From positions 1,674,001-1,738,000 of the forward strand of contig CP103035.1 of NCBI GenBank assembly GCA_024752435.1: 64,000 nucleotides of DNA, written 5' to 3'. Source of the DNA: Allantophomopsis cytisporea (taxonomy: Eukaryota > Ascomycota > Leotiomycetes > Phacidiales > Phacidiaceae). The notes beneath the pieces are model-generated. The model made no database searches. It was not told the origin of the DNA and saw only the letters and a list, made by a program, of their open reading frames with translations. Position 1 is the first letter of the stretch. Each line of letters opens with the position of its first letter. This document shows positions 1-11,254 of this stretch, in pieces. The position numbers were made by a program, and so were the translations under genes.

Positions 1-1560
1 TAGCTGCGATACCGGCAAGAAAATCTAACAACAAGTTAGTAAAGCCCAACAGTGGATAGTGAAGGGAAAGGGGGTTTCTTACCTCTTGCGAAAGCATTTC
101 CACCAGTCGCAGACGCAGAGTATACACCATAAGCAGCAATCATGTAATCGACCGAGGAGAGATAAATGGCGTAGTTCGCAATCGCGATTAGGACCGAAAA
201 GATCATAGGCGCAATCCAGTGAATACGCGGTCCTTGAGACGTCCAGGCAAAGCCGAAAAGACCGATGGGTTCGAGTGGCGCGAGATAAAGGAGCCACTTG
301 AGACGCCGTTCTGGTGGGATAGCATCATCGCCCTTCTCTCTACGAATAGCTTCGTCTCGTCTAAACCAGGGCCAGTATGTTAGATAGGCAATAAAGTAAC
401 CAAGGTTAATTGGAATAAACGCCCACGCTAGCGCGAGAGTTCCAAAATTCCACTGTGCGTAGACTGTCGTAAAGCTTTCGAGGAAGGTGAAGATGAGAGC
501 GTCGGAAAACCCGGACAGAATAGACAAACAGAGTACGATGGGCTCGCGAATGAACATTTCGAAAGGTCGACACCAGATCTTACCGGCCTCCTTAAGAGAT
601 ACTCGAGGGTTTTTAAGTTCATTTGGCCCATATACGTTTGGATCCTCCCCAGTCTGTCGTCGTCGCTTGGCCTCCTTGTCCATGAGTATCGTTGAACGAC
701 TCTCAGGCATAAAGAAATGAATGGCTTGCACGGATACTCCGAAAATCAGTTGGACCCAGAAATTCCAATGCCACGATAGATCTGCGGTATGTCAGTACTC
801 TGTTGGTGCTTATTTCTAAAGAGGTATCTGAAAATCTCACATCGCTGAATTGGCCCACCAATGATACCCCCTACGCTGGTGCCGATGCATGAAGAGAGAA
901 CAATGAAGGCGAGGGGCCACTGCTGCACCTCGGGCTCATAAAGGTCGGCGATTAGTCCAAGAGTAACACTGCCACCAGCAGTAGAGAGGCCGCCCTATGT
1001 GTGTTAGTATATACATGTTTAGACGTGGTTAAATGACCTACCAATGCACGAGCGACGACGATAGTTCCCCAATTGGGAGCCAAAGCTGCAGGAAGTTGCC
1101 AGATATTGATCAAAAACAGAGACAGCTGGAGAATGGGCCAACGACCAAATTCTTCACTCCATGGTGCCCATAACTCACATCCGAACGAGTAGAGCACTAG
1201 ATAAATCATTTGTCCTACTCTTGCTTCTTGCTGGCTGATATTGAACGCATCCGACAGGGGTTCAACTGCGTTCGGAAAGACCGATGTGTTGAAGTTCATC
1301 GATATTTGGATCGAAGCTATGGATGAAAGAAACACCCATTTTTTCCAAGAGGGCCAACTGTATGCTAACTTGTCATAGCACTCATCTTCTTTCAACTCGC
1401 GACGTCCGTCTGGAAGAACATTTTCGTTCTTTTCACCTCCACTGCCAACGTCCGGACTGCCGCTGTGTTGGCTCTCTCGGTCTTTTTCAGAGGATCGCCT
1501 GTTGAAGTTGTGCTCAGCTTGACCGACTGGTTCGTGCCTTTGCTCGTGGTTGTCCGCCAT
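1..1560 (-). CDS. MFS transporter, DHA1-type (3' end off window)
   Basis: This is a plasma-membrane drug:H+ antiporter-like major facilitator. Exons read on the minus strand as 1560-1042, 994-841, 781-83 and 24-1. The introns are 47, 59 and 58 nt with GT..AG ends, and each junction restores the family pattern. The N-terminal ~75 residues are hydrophilic and acidic (cytosolic). They are followed by the first helices and the loop with FGRWPILQLSLF, which is motif A-like. The second exon carries GGSVTLGLIADLYEP and GGIIGGPIQR, typical of helices 4-5 of DHA1 proteins. The last visible residues (RDFLAGIAA) are the conserved start of the helix 10-11 region, so only roughly the last 60-80 residues are missing. 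The substrate cannot be told; relatives export fungicides, polyamines or toxins. The ATG at 1560 is the first in frame. Confidence 0.88.
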
Positions 1561-2827
1561 GATTGTGATATGCTGAAGGGCGTGGGCGTCGAGAACTGCA
1601 GAGAAAAAGAAAGGAATTCATGGTGTTGATATTGAAATTGATACAAGGAGAATTCAGTTCCACATAAATGACGTCTGAGTAGACTGGTGAACTGCAGAAA
1701 CTGATACCTACCTATCACTACGGACGGAGCATGTACGCGTTGAGATTTTCCAAAATGCATCATGGAGCCGAGATCACACCGAAAAGGGTCTCTGGGTATC
1801 CTCCCTGACGCAAAAGCTATCGGTGCTGGGTAAGTATGGCGAGGTAATAGCTCTTATACGACTCGAACAAATACTTACGTCGTTACCCACCAGGTGGATA
1901 TCAAAACCTTAACTTTACCCACTCAATGACTAGGGGTGCCTTGTAGATCATTGTCGTCATATCGTAGATAGTGTGAAAGTCTGGAAACTATAAAGTCAAA
2001 AACAATTGATAAAATAGTACAACCCGATCGATTCGTGAACAATCAAGGGTATAATATGCTTACAAGTCTTGAAATAATTGTGCGCTTTTAGGGACGGGCG
2101 GAAAGGTACCTTGAGCAACGACGGTACGACTCTGTAGGTGTAGATTATGTACTTGGAAGGAGGTCCGACGCACTTTTGTTGGCCCACCTGACTTGGCATG
2201 AGGCTCCACTGTGCCACTATGCTCTGTGGAATCTCCATGGGGAAAAGCGTGGGGGTTTTCTGTGTAGTGGGTAGTATCGTTTGTGTTGTGGGCCAAATCC
2301 CTTGGTCAATGTGATCAAAATGGGTGTCATGTACATACTATTCTACGGGACAGTAATCCGTAGTCCCGTAGCCACGGCGACAGAAATCACGAAATCAAAG
2401 GACATCAATGTGAAATTGATCAATGAGACTCATCCTTCATAGACATACTGAATACATTTGCCGCTGCTCTTTGCGGCGTTTTATGCATAGTTTTAGCGGC
2501 CGCTGCGCAACTTGAGCAGACAATAGCCCCCAAAGGAAAGATCTGAGACCCAGTCACCTAATCTTGAGTGCCGTAATATTACAGAATATTATTAATGTTT
2601 GTTATGCCTTGCAGTTGGCAAGCGCGGGTTCAAGCTTGGAAGATTGGCCTTTACTAGAACGTTCCACGCAGCAGCTTTGGAAGGTCACAGATAGAAACCC
2701 AGTTTGTACATGTTCCTTCATGACCATGCCAGTTCGAGCAATAGTCTCAGAGCAGTTTTATAACAATTCATGCAGCAGCAGCGGTGGTAAGATCCGGCCA
2801 CATACATGGCATTAGTACAAGTCAAAT
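1561..2827. other. Intergenic region upstream of the MFS gene and downstream of DPH1
   Basis: About 1.27 kb between the start of the MFS gene and the stop of DPH1. It should hold the MFS promoter and 5' leader; an ACCTACCTAT motif lies at 1706-1715, ~150 bp upstream of the ATG. Open frames on the minus strand at 1996-2296 and on the plus strand at 2564-2815 are short. They lack recognisable motifs and, in part, an ATG, so I do not call genes. Confidence 0.6.
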
Positions 2828-4203
2828 TCAAGTAGCAATAGGCTTTGTTCTTCCCAGCCCCTCCTTACCATAATAATCCATAGGATAAATGCCCCCATTA
2901 CCCTCTCTCCAGTCTTCTTTCTTCTTCAATACCACCAGTGCCTCATACGGCGTCAAAAGTGGTCGAGGGAAAGCATATCCCCAATCAATGCTCAATCTCG
3001 GACAAGCAACCTGCACCCAGCATTCCACATCATCCATCATAGCCAACTTGCCGGGGAAGATCTCACTCAACAGCAGATTGATATATGGGATTCCTCTAGC
3101 CTCCAGCTCCTTCTCTATCAGTGTCATAGTATGTGGGTTTCCCTGTCGTCCCAGTGATCCCAAAATAAGTCCCCATTTCTTCGCACCCTTAGCTGAAGCG
3201 ATAGCGTCGCGGCGGAGCGTGTGCATTTCCTCGTGATTGTAAGTTTCGCGCGTGAGTTTGCGGGAATAAGGGTCGTATCGGTAGGCCGGTATAGAAGGGT
3301 TGTGAATCATAGCGCTTTCGAGGTGGAAACGCCCGTCACCGAGGTATAAAATAATATCTACGCCTTCTGCGCCTGTGTCGAGTTTTGGCGACGTACAGCC
3401 CAAAATCTCTCCTTTACTCAACGGCATGATTTGAGGGATCAGCACCTTAAAGCCAGCTTTTTCTAGAGGAGCCCGTACGCCATGGAGTGTGGCGTTGAAT
3501 TGAATTGTTCCTACCATTGCTATCGTCTTACCGGAGGAGAAGTTGCGTTCTAAGGTCGCTAGGAGATGTGTTGTGTCGATGCTAATGTCTACAAAGACAT
3601 ACAAGGTCTTGATCTTTGTGACATCGACAGGAATGAGGCAGGAGTGCGCATAATGGACAAGGAGATCACAGCCAAGTGCTCGAGCAGTATAATCATCGAT
3701 ACAGCATGCGCCGTACGTAACATCTCCCATAATCAGCGTCTCGATTCCAGGACAAAACTGTGTGAGGATATCTGATATCGTAGTCGCGAAGAGAAGAAGT
3801 CCTTCAGGCATCTGGAGGGCGACTTTCTTGGAACCATTCGTGCGAATTCGGTGAATCGTCTTGTGGATTTCGAAAGAATAATTAGAGGGTAACAAAGCGA
3901 TTGCGGCATTGATTTCTTCGTCATTCAAGATTTCTGGAGGCACTTGATTTAGGGTCCTTGCAGTCCTTCGTGGTTGAGCAACTGAAAAACTAATCAGAAC
4001 CAATTTAATTATTTCGGACCTCTTCGTGGCATACCTTGTATCGCACCACTATCCTCAATTCCCAAACTTGAACCACTTTTTGCAGCATTTTCAGCAGCTT
4101 GTCTTCTGCCTACAAATCTCTTCTTCGGCTGTCTAGGTTGCGAGGCTTCCTCGGTCTGAATATCCGCGACTCCCAGGTTCGTTTCCGCACGATCGTCTTC
4201 CAT
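2828..4203 (-). CDS. DPH1: Diphthamide synthase subunit DPH1 (2-(3-amino-3-carboxypropyl)histidine synthase)
   Basis: DPH1 works with DPH2 as a [4Fe-4S] radical-SAM-like enzyme. It transfers the 3-amino-3-carboxypropyl group of SAM to a histidine of elongation factor 2, the first step of diphthamide synthesis in the cytosol. Exons are 4203-4035 and 3981-2828 with a 53-nt intron, giving 440 aa. The three cluster-binding cysteines of the family are visible: in GACC (~149/150), in ILGCTSP (~252) and in ACPRLSIDWG (~383). The basic N-terminal stretch rich in RQPKKRFVGRRQ is also typical of fungal DPH1. The length matches the family. The gene is divergent from the enoyl-CoA hydratase gene. The identification is firm; DPH2 is less likely because of the ACPRLSIDWG and GACCIDDY signatures. 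Confidence 0.95.
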
Positions 4204-4790
4204 CTCGAGTTGTAAAATTGTCTATGTTGATTTGCCGCAGCCCAATAATAATTTATCCGATTATCGATCGATTGGCGCGAGGCTGAGAGTTCGGGATTGG
4301 CACTTGCGATTGCTGAGTCATGCAGTACAATGTTTCATTTAGCCGTAAGGTACGGTATCTACCTAGGTAGGCAGTGCTAGGTAGGTGGTAGGTACTTCAT
4401 GGCCCGAGGTTAAACACAACGGCTCTGAACACCAGAATATAGATTCTGAATAGAATCAAGTGTAAGGTATTGTGTACGATAATGAAACTTGATGATGTCT
4501 AACCTAGAGAAACTACGAATCTCTTCTTATGCTGACTTTCTGTTCCTTCTGAATATTAGGAACATTGAGCGTAACGGCTCCAGCTATGGGGATTCCATCT
4601 CACGTGATATACTCAACCTTCGGCAAGTAACCCTCCGAGAAAGGAAAGCTGCTTGAACTCCCCCTCGTCATAACCGTTCGGTATTAATAAATCTTAACAT
4701 TGAAGCTTGTTTTGTACGCATCTTCATCAAATATTAAAACATCTCAATTATACGAAGGAAACCTGATTATATATTTTTTAATATTTCAAA
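4204..4790. promoter_or_regulatory. Divergent promoter region, DPH1 / enoyl-CoA hydratase
   Basis: Shared 587-bp region between two genes transcribed away from each other. It contains a cluster of ACCTAGGTAGG / AGGTAGGTGGTAGGTA elements at 4361-4394 and a CACGTG palindrome at 4601-4606. The last ~100 bp before the plus-strand ATG are very AT-rich. No coding region was seen. Confidence 0.55.
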
Positions 4791-5725
4791 ATGAATGCAA
4801 CAAGATATCTGCGGCCAATGGCATCACGCTTCCAGCCAGCTACTATGCCTTGTATCATCCGCGGATTCGCATCATCACAAGCACAGGCATATGAATACAT
4901 TCAGACGTCAGAGCCACGACCAGGCGTGGGACAGAGTATGTGCTCCACGATAACCACACTTTCAATGATAAAAATGATTGATAAATAATTCCAGTAACAT
5001 TAAACCGCCCAAAGGCACTTAATGCTCTCAGTACTCCACTGATAACTGAGCTTAATGCCGCTCTGAAATCCTACTCGCAATCGCCCTCTATTGGTGCCAT
5101 AGTGCTGACTGGATCCGAGCGCGCCTTCGCTGCCGGTGCCGACATCAAAGAGATGGCACCGTTAACATTTTCGGAAGCGTACTCGACAGACTTCATCGAG
5201 TCGTGGTCAGAACTTACAACATCACTGAAGAAGCCGCTAATTGCTGCCGTGTCAGGGCATGCACTCGGAGGTGGCTGTGAGTTGGCCTTAATGTGCGATA
5301 TCATCTACTGTACAGCGAAGGCCAATTTTGGCCAGCCGGAAATCACGTTGGGTGTTATTCCAGGTGCGGGAGGTAGTCAGCGACTTACAGCTGCGGTAGG
5401 CAAGAGTAGAGCTATGGAGCTCATTCTTACTGGGAAGGGATTCAGTGGTACTGAAGCATATGAATGGGGCGTTGCGGCGAGGGTTTTCCAGAGTTACGAG
5501 GAGTTGATTGAACAGACGTTGAAGACTGCAGAAAAGATTGCTGGATTTAGCAAGGTCGCTGTTAAGGCTGCGAAGGAGGTGGTGAACAAGAGTCAGGACT
5601 TAGGAATTAGAGATGGGGTAGAGTTTGAGAGGAGAGTCTTCCACAGTCTGTTTGGATCGAAGGATCAGAAGATTGGCATGGAGGCTTTTGCCAACAAGAA
5701 GAAGCCTGAGTGGTCTAACAAGTAG
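4791..5725 (+). CDS. Enoyl-CoA hydratase, mitochondrial (crotonase family)
   Basis: Hydrates trans-2-enoyl-CoA to 3-hydroxyacyl-CoA in beta-oxidation or branched-chain amino acid breakdown. Exons are 4791-4935 and 4995-5725 with a 59-nt intron; the product is 291 aa, the usual ECHS1 size. The first ~35 residues are rich in Arg, Ser and Ala with few acids, fitting a mitochondrial presequence. The oxyanion-hole segments are AFAAGADIKEM (~92-102) and GHALGGGCELALMCD (~136-150). The two catalytic glutamates fall at about positions 144 (GGGCELA) and 164 (FGQPEITLG), the same numbers as in mammalian ECHS1. A close alternative is a methylglutaconyl-CoA hydratase, but the double glutamate supports a true hydratase. 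Confidence 0.93.
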
Positions 5726-6202
5726 TGACCCATGTTAGAGTAATGAGTAAATTATCTTCTTTCAAAGATGGTGCGTAGACAATAAACAACTGCATATGTC
5801 CAAGCAACCAAAGATATTCAAAGTTTTGTGTTTATTTTCGCATCTGAAGGCGAAGCTATAATGTTTCAGACTTCTACTATGCACATCACACCCAAAACAA
5901 AAGAAAAGTTGCTGAGACAAGAAATGTTCAAAGGAATCTGTTCAAAGGAATCTTTTCAGTCCATCATACGCCGCTATATTCCTATATTACCAAGAAGCTT
6001 GGAAGCTTGTCTCACCGCCTCCGCTTTAAGCTGCTCCCCGCTATTCTGCCGTTCCTAACAAGCAAAACATTGTTGTTACCGCCTAAACTTCTTCTTGTTG
6101 TCGTAATCGTCCTTGTAACTATCTATATCGAAACTGTTATTTCCTTCGAATGCTCGAGTCTCCTTCTCGAATCGAATTGAACATCTAAGAGTGTTCACCA
6201 AC
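5726..6202. other. Intergenic region between the enoyl-CoA hydratase gene and EFM4
   Basis: About 480 bp holding the hydratase 3' end and the promoter and leader of the methyltransferase gene. There is a locally repeated phrase at about 5926-5957 (AAAGGAATCTKTTC twice in tandem). No coding region is supported. Confidence 0.5.
5781..5786 (+). terminator. Candidate polyadenylation signal of the enoyl-CoA hydratase gene
   Basis: AATAAA occurs 56 nt after the stop codon at 5725, at a suitable distance for mRNA 3' end formation. It is suggestive only, because fungal poly(A) signals are loose. Confidence 0.35.
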
Positions 6203-7109
6203 ATGTCGGCGCAAACCTCTCAACCACAGCACCTCGAACCATCTGAGCTCGGTACCAAGGAATAGTGAGTTAGCATAATCCCAGCTTATGTTCTTGTTAA
6301 GTCCCAATTCCTCTGCAAGTCTGTCTTAGGAGTTTGAATCAGTTCTGATAGACATCAGTTGGGACAAGCTTTACACAAACGAAATCACAAATCATAGCGA
6401 AGACCCGGAGGATGTGGGCACAATCTGGTTCGACGATTCGGACGCCGAGGAGAAAGTCCTCGAATTTCTGTACACCCAGTTTGAAGAAAACCCCGAACTG
6501 AAACTTGACACAAAGACGTGCTCGGTACTGGATCTGGGAACCGGCAATGGTCACTTTTTATTCAAGTTACGGCAAGGTCTGGACCACAACTCAGACGATG
6601 ATGAGGAAGATGATTCGGGCGATGATGAGGAGGGTAATGGGAGAGAAGGATGGGCGGGAAGGATGCTAGGAGTGGATTATTCGCAAAAGAGCGTGGAGTT
6701 TGCGAAGAGGATCGCAGAGGGAAAAGGATATGGGGAGGGAGAGAACCAATATGTTGAATTCCGGACTTGGGATTTGCTCAAGGAACCGAAGGAGGTGGTT
6801 CTCGATGGGCAAGAGGCTGCTGGGTGGGATTTGGTGCATGACAAAGGCACTTTTGATGCAATCAGTTTGAGTGAGGAGAAGGATGCGCAGGGTAGGAGGA
6901 TTTGCGAGGGATATAAAGAGAAGGTCGTGCCGCTGATCAGAGAGGGTGGTCTATTGCTCGTTACGAGCTGTAATTGGACTGAGGAGGAACTTAGGAGTTG
7001 GTTTGAGGGTGAGGAGTTGAAGTATTGGGATACTATTCAATACAGGAGTTTTCAGTTTGGTGGGAAGAAGGGTCAGACTGTTAGTAGTGTTTGCTTTAGG
7101 AAAGTTTGA
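6203..7109 (+). CDS. EFM4: Protein-lysine N-methyltransferase EFM4 (elongation factor methylase)
   Basis: Class I SAM-dependent methyltransferase. The yeast homologue Efm4/See1 methylates Lys-316 of eEF1A in the cytosol. Exons are 6203-6264 and 6359-7109 with a 94-nt intron, giving 270 aa. The joined start reads ..LGTKEYWDKLYTNEI, a hallmark of this family that becomes visible only after splicing. The SAM-binding motif I is VLDLGTGNGHFLF (~77-89). An acidic stretch of D/E/S/G residues (~101-120) lies between motif I and the next strand, longer than in many homologues. WDLVHDKGTFDAISLS (~174-189) is the conserved motif IV region. Family assignment is strong; the substrate is inferred from yeast. 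Confidence 0.9.
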
Positions 7110-7620
7110 AGTCAAGCTCTGGGATGAATTTCATTATATACCCAGGAAAATTAGATCAATTCCATTATTATCTTCTCTCCAGATAAGTATGCGCAAAAGA
7201 GCTCATCGAAGATCCGTGGCTTGCCTCATGAGTTTCTTAAGAAGGCTTCCAAGTGAGGTCTGTGATGGTCATATTTTTTGCACGGTGAATTCATTCCCTA
7301 CTGTAACTTCCGAGAAGAGCCTCTTTTAATCGTTCTTTTCAAGTGTTGATACATAATCGGGTATTCTTTTTATATCGCTATCCGTGCCTGATAATATGCA
7401 GATCATCATGCTCTTGGGCACCCTGTTTTCTAATGGCACTTAGTTGATATTGGGTAGTATGTGGTATGGCTGTGGTTACCCAGAATTCTCTCGGGAATAT
7501 AAGAAGAGTTGACGTAGAACAAAACAACCTAGGACTACCTACACAAGCCGCATTACTACAAAATTCCAACATTCTACTTTGATTAGGTCTTCTATTATCT
7601 TCTTCTGCTATCAGTTGCGC
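7110..7620. other. Convergent intergenic region, EFM4 / histidinol phosphatase
   Basis: 3' ends of two converging genes. I see no coding potential, RNA gene or notable repeat in this 511-bp stretch. Confidence 0.5.
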
Positions 7621-8670
7621 TTATAGAGCCTTCCTAGCAGCATATCTAAAGCTGCCAGCCTTGACATCTGCAAGGGGAGCTGTAGAAATTACCAAGTTCG
7701 ATGCGGAGTGCTGAGTCTGTGTAACACTTCCATTGCGCTCAAAGAAGCAGAGATGTGGCACTTGAAGACTTTCCAAATATTCTAAGGCCCTATCGAAATT
7801 CGTACCTACCTGTGCTGTACCATGACTATCATCCGAAAGGGTGAATAACCCACCAATACTAAGAAATTCCTGTTGAAAGCACATTAGCATTTAAAACCCT
7901 CTACGACCATACAAACATACCTCACAAACAGCACGACCAGGATACGGCTCCTTCAATCCCTTCCTCAAAGCACTCGAATTGATCTCTAATAACCCTCTCT
8001 GCTCTTTGATCAACAGCAGATTTCTCCTCACCCTGGCCCAAACGCTGGGAATGCTCTTTAAATCTTGATCCGGGTCATCGCTCAGAAGGCGTATTAGATC
8101 GAAGTGACCGACAACCCTGGGCCTTAGGGCCAGCAACATCTCAGCCTGCGCATCGAAGTAATCCTCAAACAGCTTCTCTTCCCCACCAGCGACCTCCTGT
8201 GCCTGCTCGTACATATTCCTATCAAAGTCGATCGGGATCTCGTGGACATGGTGGACGCTTCCAATAAAAAAATCTACTGCGGGGTTGCGCATCAGATCTG
8301 TAACGATAGCCGCGCAGCTAGGCCGGATCCATTCACACTCGAACCCAATGAGCAGCTTTATTTTCTCGTCATATTTTTCTTGTAAACGAACAGCTTCTTT
8401 AATATAGGCCTCGTGGCGCGGCCGTAGGAGTGCGACAGACTCGCCAGCTTCGATCTGGACAGCGTACTTAGTGAGATTCTGCGAGGGGAAATAGCGAGAC
8501 TTACACACCTCTTCCGGATACCGATCTTTTTCTTGGTCGCGGGGCATGTGTTCTGTAAGAGCGAAGAGCTGCATATCCATTGAAATTGCCTTAAGCACTA
8601 CTTCTTCCAGAGTGTCTTTGGCATGGCCTGGGCAGAATTGCCCAGAGTGACTATGCATTGAGAAGGCCAT
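7621..8670 (-). CDS. HIS2: Histidinol-phosphatase, PHP family
   Basis: Dephosphorylates L-histidinol phosphate to L-histidinol, the penultimate step of histidine synthesis. Exons are 8670-7921 and 7869-7621 with a 51-nt intron, giving 332 aa, close to yeast His2. PHP metal ligands are visible in order: HSHSGQFCPGHA at residues 6-17, LTEHMPRD (~38-45), a GFECEW segment, GSVHHVHE, GHFDLIRL and, after the intron, LSDDSHG. These are the multinuclear metal site of the PHP fold. The ATG at 8670 is the first in frame and places the HxH motif right at the N terminus, as expected. Confidence 0.94.
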
Positions 8671-9420
8671 TTTGGCGGATAATGAGATTCTTAGAGATTG
8701 ATAGAGGTCTCAGAGGTAGAATGAGGTTTCTCGTGGTAGATAGTGTAAGTGTTGAGACTCTTAAGGTATGAGGTCACTTGTTATTCTTCCACAGCTTTGT
8801 GTATCACATCTCTCTAGGCGATAAGGCAAATTATCTTAACTTATCCATTGGACTACCCGACTGTAGTTGTACCGGATCCTTGCACATCGTGCAGTATATG
8901 TGTATTTTATTTAGGTTATATATTTCTTACATCTACATGACAATGAGTAATGAATAATTGCTTAGTTTCTCTACGGAAACACTTTTACAGATTTGTTAGG
9001 ATTTAACGTAAATTTAAACTTCAATAAGTAAAGCCTAAGCGCATTATCTCAGGTCATGAATGGCGGTTACTCTATCTCTTTAAATTTGAGCTGTCAATAA
9101 ATATTATGGACTAAACTCAATGTTGTACGAACATTCGCTATTCAAAAAAACTTACGAATCAATATTTACTCCAGGCTGGAAATAGAATTGCTGAACGAGG
9201 AGAGATGTTCTGTAGGGTCTGGGCTTTAAACACTCAAACGACAAAATAAGAATTGAACCTTTTCCTAAACAACTTTTTTTCTTTTTTCTTTTCAATTGAT
9301 CTTGTAGTGATATTCGAAAACTACTACATATTCTCAAGATAATTTTCAAGATAGATATACCATCATAAACTTCGCGCCTCATATTGTTCTCGAACATTAC
9401 TTGGCTGCTCAGCTGTATAC
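8671..9420. other. Intergenic region, AT-rich
   Basis: 750 bp with the histidinol phosphatase promoter on one side and the tannase 3' end on the other. It is rich in A/T runs, especially 8880-9120. Short frames in it have no motif and no support. Confidence 0.5.
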
Positions 9421-11139
9421 TTAATAGACCGGTATCTTGACACCATCAAAATCATAGATCCAAGTGTCAATGGAAAGTTGATCATACTCGCACTCAAAAG
9501 CTGTGCCATTGTTGTGCCATATTGGACGAAGCGGCCAGCTGCAAATCTGCTGCTCCTCGCCTACGTTATCGCCCTGCAGAACAGTACCGTTAAGGGTGAC
9601 AGGCTCAATTCCGTTTTCAACCCAGTCAATAAGAACTTCAAGGGAAGTCTGAGGGAATGGGCCGTTGGGTTGAAGATTATTGGGGCCACAGTGAGCTGCT
9701 CCTGGAACAAGGAAGAGGCGATACCAGTCATTGAGCTGATCGACACTTTCGTTGTACGACAAGCCCGGGTACATGATCTGACGAACAGACTCATAGTATC
9801 GGACGGAAGATGCAGTAGGAATGCTGTTGTCAGATTCACCGTGGAAGTGTATGACTTTCCCCCCCGCCCTCTCGAAGGGTGTCAGGTCGGGCCAGGTAGT
9901 TTGCAGAGAGTCCTGATACATCTGCGTGCCCTGGATCATCCAAGATTTGAGTGTGTCATAGGTAACACCATCAAGAGAAGAGAGCACAGAGGTGTCAGTC
10001 AAATTGAGGAAGCGAGTTATCCATTCCCCACCAAGACCGCTGATGCTCAACTCCCATGAGTCGGTCGCAGTGTTATATTGCGTTTGGGCATCAGCGTAGC
10101 CGGCAGCGGGCTGGTATGAGAGATAGACACGACCACCAGTGAGATCATGTAGACCATCATCAATCGTTTTCGCGACTTCCACAGCCTTTGCCGACACAGT
10201 TCCGTTCGATCCTGGAATGGTACCGCCGAAGCCTCTGCTGGCACCACAAGAGTAGGGCAAACCGATAGTGCTGTTTATGTCGAAATTCAACTTGCAAAGA
10301 TCGGTTCGGGACACAACACCGTCGATTTTGCCATCCAATGGGTCACAAGCATCGATTGTCGCATTAACAATCCTAGTAAGCTCGCAGGGAGATGGGTAAT
10401 AGTCCAAAGTCTGCTCGACGACGTTTGAGAAAAGATGGTTGACTTGCTGAAAACCATAGCGAAAAGCTGGAGCACCTACAGCGGCACCATCCCATTCGTC
10501 CCCAAAGCGCTGCACTTGACTCCATCCATCACGGCCACCCTCAGAACAGCCTTGGTAATACGCATATAGCTTGGTGTCGGACGAGTTAAAGAATTGCTTG
10601 GTGAACGCCTTTCCAATGACACTCAACTCGTGAATAGCTTGGTATCCAAACATATAGGCTGTTTCCCAGTTTATAGAGCCGTTACCCAAAAGGAAGTTAG
10701 TATCAGCCTGGTTCTGAAATCCTCCAAACCCTCCATCAGTGAGACCGGCTGAAGCACCATAGATGATGCCTGCTGGCACCGACCCGGGCCCCGAATTGAT
10801 AGCAAGTCCACCACCACCAGTGGAAAGGTAACGGTTTTTGAATTTGTTTGGAGCGGGAAGCCAGTATGTAACAAGCACTTGATCATCGTTTCCGTTGTGG
10901 GAGTAGGCGAAAGTGACATTGCAGTAGTCGAAAGTGGCATCGGGATAGAAAATCTGATCACTGACAGAGTAATTTGTATGGAGACTGGTAGTTACTGAGG
11001 AAGAATCAATTGTGATACCGGTAACGTCGATTGGCAAAGAAGCTTGAGCATATTCTTGCGTGCATACATCGCTGAGTTTTACAGCGTGCACAACGGTAGC
11101 AGAGGCCACAGCAAGGACGCCTAATACCGCAGAACGCAT
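9421..11139 (-). CDS. Secreted tannase/feruloyl esterase family protein
   Basis: Extracellular serine esterase that probably releases hydroxycinnamic or gallic acid from plant esters. Intronless, 572 aa from the ATG at 11139. That start puts a classic signal peptide first (MRSAVLGVLAVASATVVHA); the frame extends 19 codons further upstream but without an ATG. The family's CS-D-HC catalytic arrangement is complete: GCSEGG (Cys198-Ser199), SDNSIP (Asp437) and AAHCG (His483-Cys484). A GGGGLA oxyanion-type loop lies near 108-113. A lid domain with paired cysteines, the PLDGKIDG calcium loop (~268-275) and several NxS/T glycosylation sites are present. The substrate (tannin or feruloyl ester) cannot be decided from sequence. 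Confidence 0.92.
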   Translation of the reverse strand: MRSAVLGVLAVASATVVHAVKLSDVCTQEYAQASLPIDVTGITIDSSSVTTSLHTNYSVSDQIFYPDATFDYCNVTFAYSHNGNDDQVLVTYWLPAPNKFKNRYLSTGGGGLAINSGPGSVPAGIIYGASAGLTDGGFGGFQNQADTNFLLGNGSINWETAYMFGYQAIHELSVIGKAFTKQFFNSSDTKLYAYYQGCSEGGRDGWSQVQRFGDEWDGAAVGAPAFRYGFQQVNHLFSNVVEQTLDYYPSPCELTRIVNATIDACDPLDGKIDGVVSRTDLCKLNFDINSTIGLPYSCGASRGFGGTIPGSNGTVSAKAVEVAKTIDDGLHDLTGGRVYLSYQPAAGYADAQTQYNTATDSWELSISGLGGEWITRFLNLTDTSVLSSLDGVTYDTLKSWMIQGTQMYQDSLQTTWPDLTPFERAGGKVIHFHGESDNSIPTASSVRYYESVRQIMYPGLSYNESVDQLNDWYRLFLVPGAAHCGPNNLQPNGPFPQTSLEVLIDWVENGIEPVTLNGTVLQGDNVGEEQQICSWPLRPIWHNNGTAFECEYDQLSIDTWIYDFDGVKIPVY

Positions 11140-11243
11140 TTCAGCTATAACAAAAAGATGGATCCTCAAAGAGCGTAGGAATGAAAGCAATACCAACAGG
11201 CAAACATGAGGTAAGAATGAATTTCAAGAGGATGACAAAGTGA

Positions 11244-11254
11244 CTTATATATAT
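11244..11254 (-). promoter_or_regulatory. TATA box of the tannase-family gene
   Basis: On the minus strand this reads TATATATAAG, about 105 bp upstream of the ATG at 11139. It is one of the clearer TATA elements in the window and fits a regulated secreted enzyme. Confidence 0.5.

Noticed and set aside
1392..1763. Minus-strand 123-codon frame overlapping the start of the MFS gene
   Set aside because: It is in another frame of the MFS N-terminal exon plus its leader and shows no family motif.
2060..2296. Minus-strand 78-codon frame that begins with a non-ATG codon
   Set aside because: No ATG, no known motif, and no splice partner could be found.
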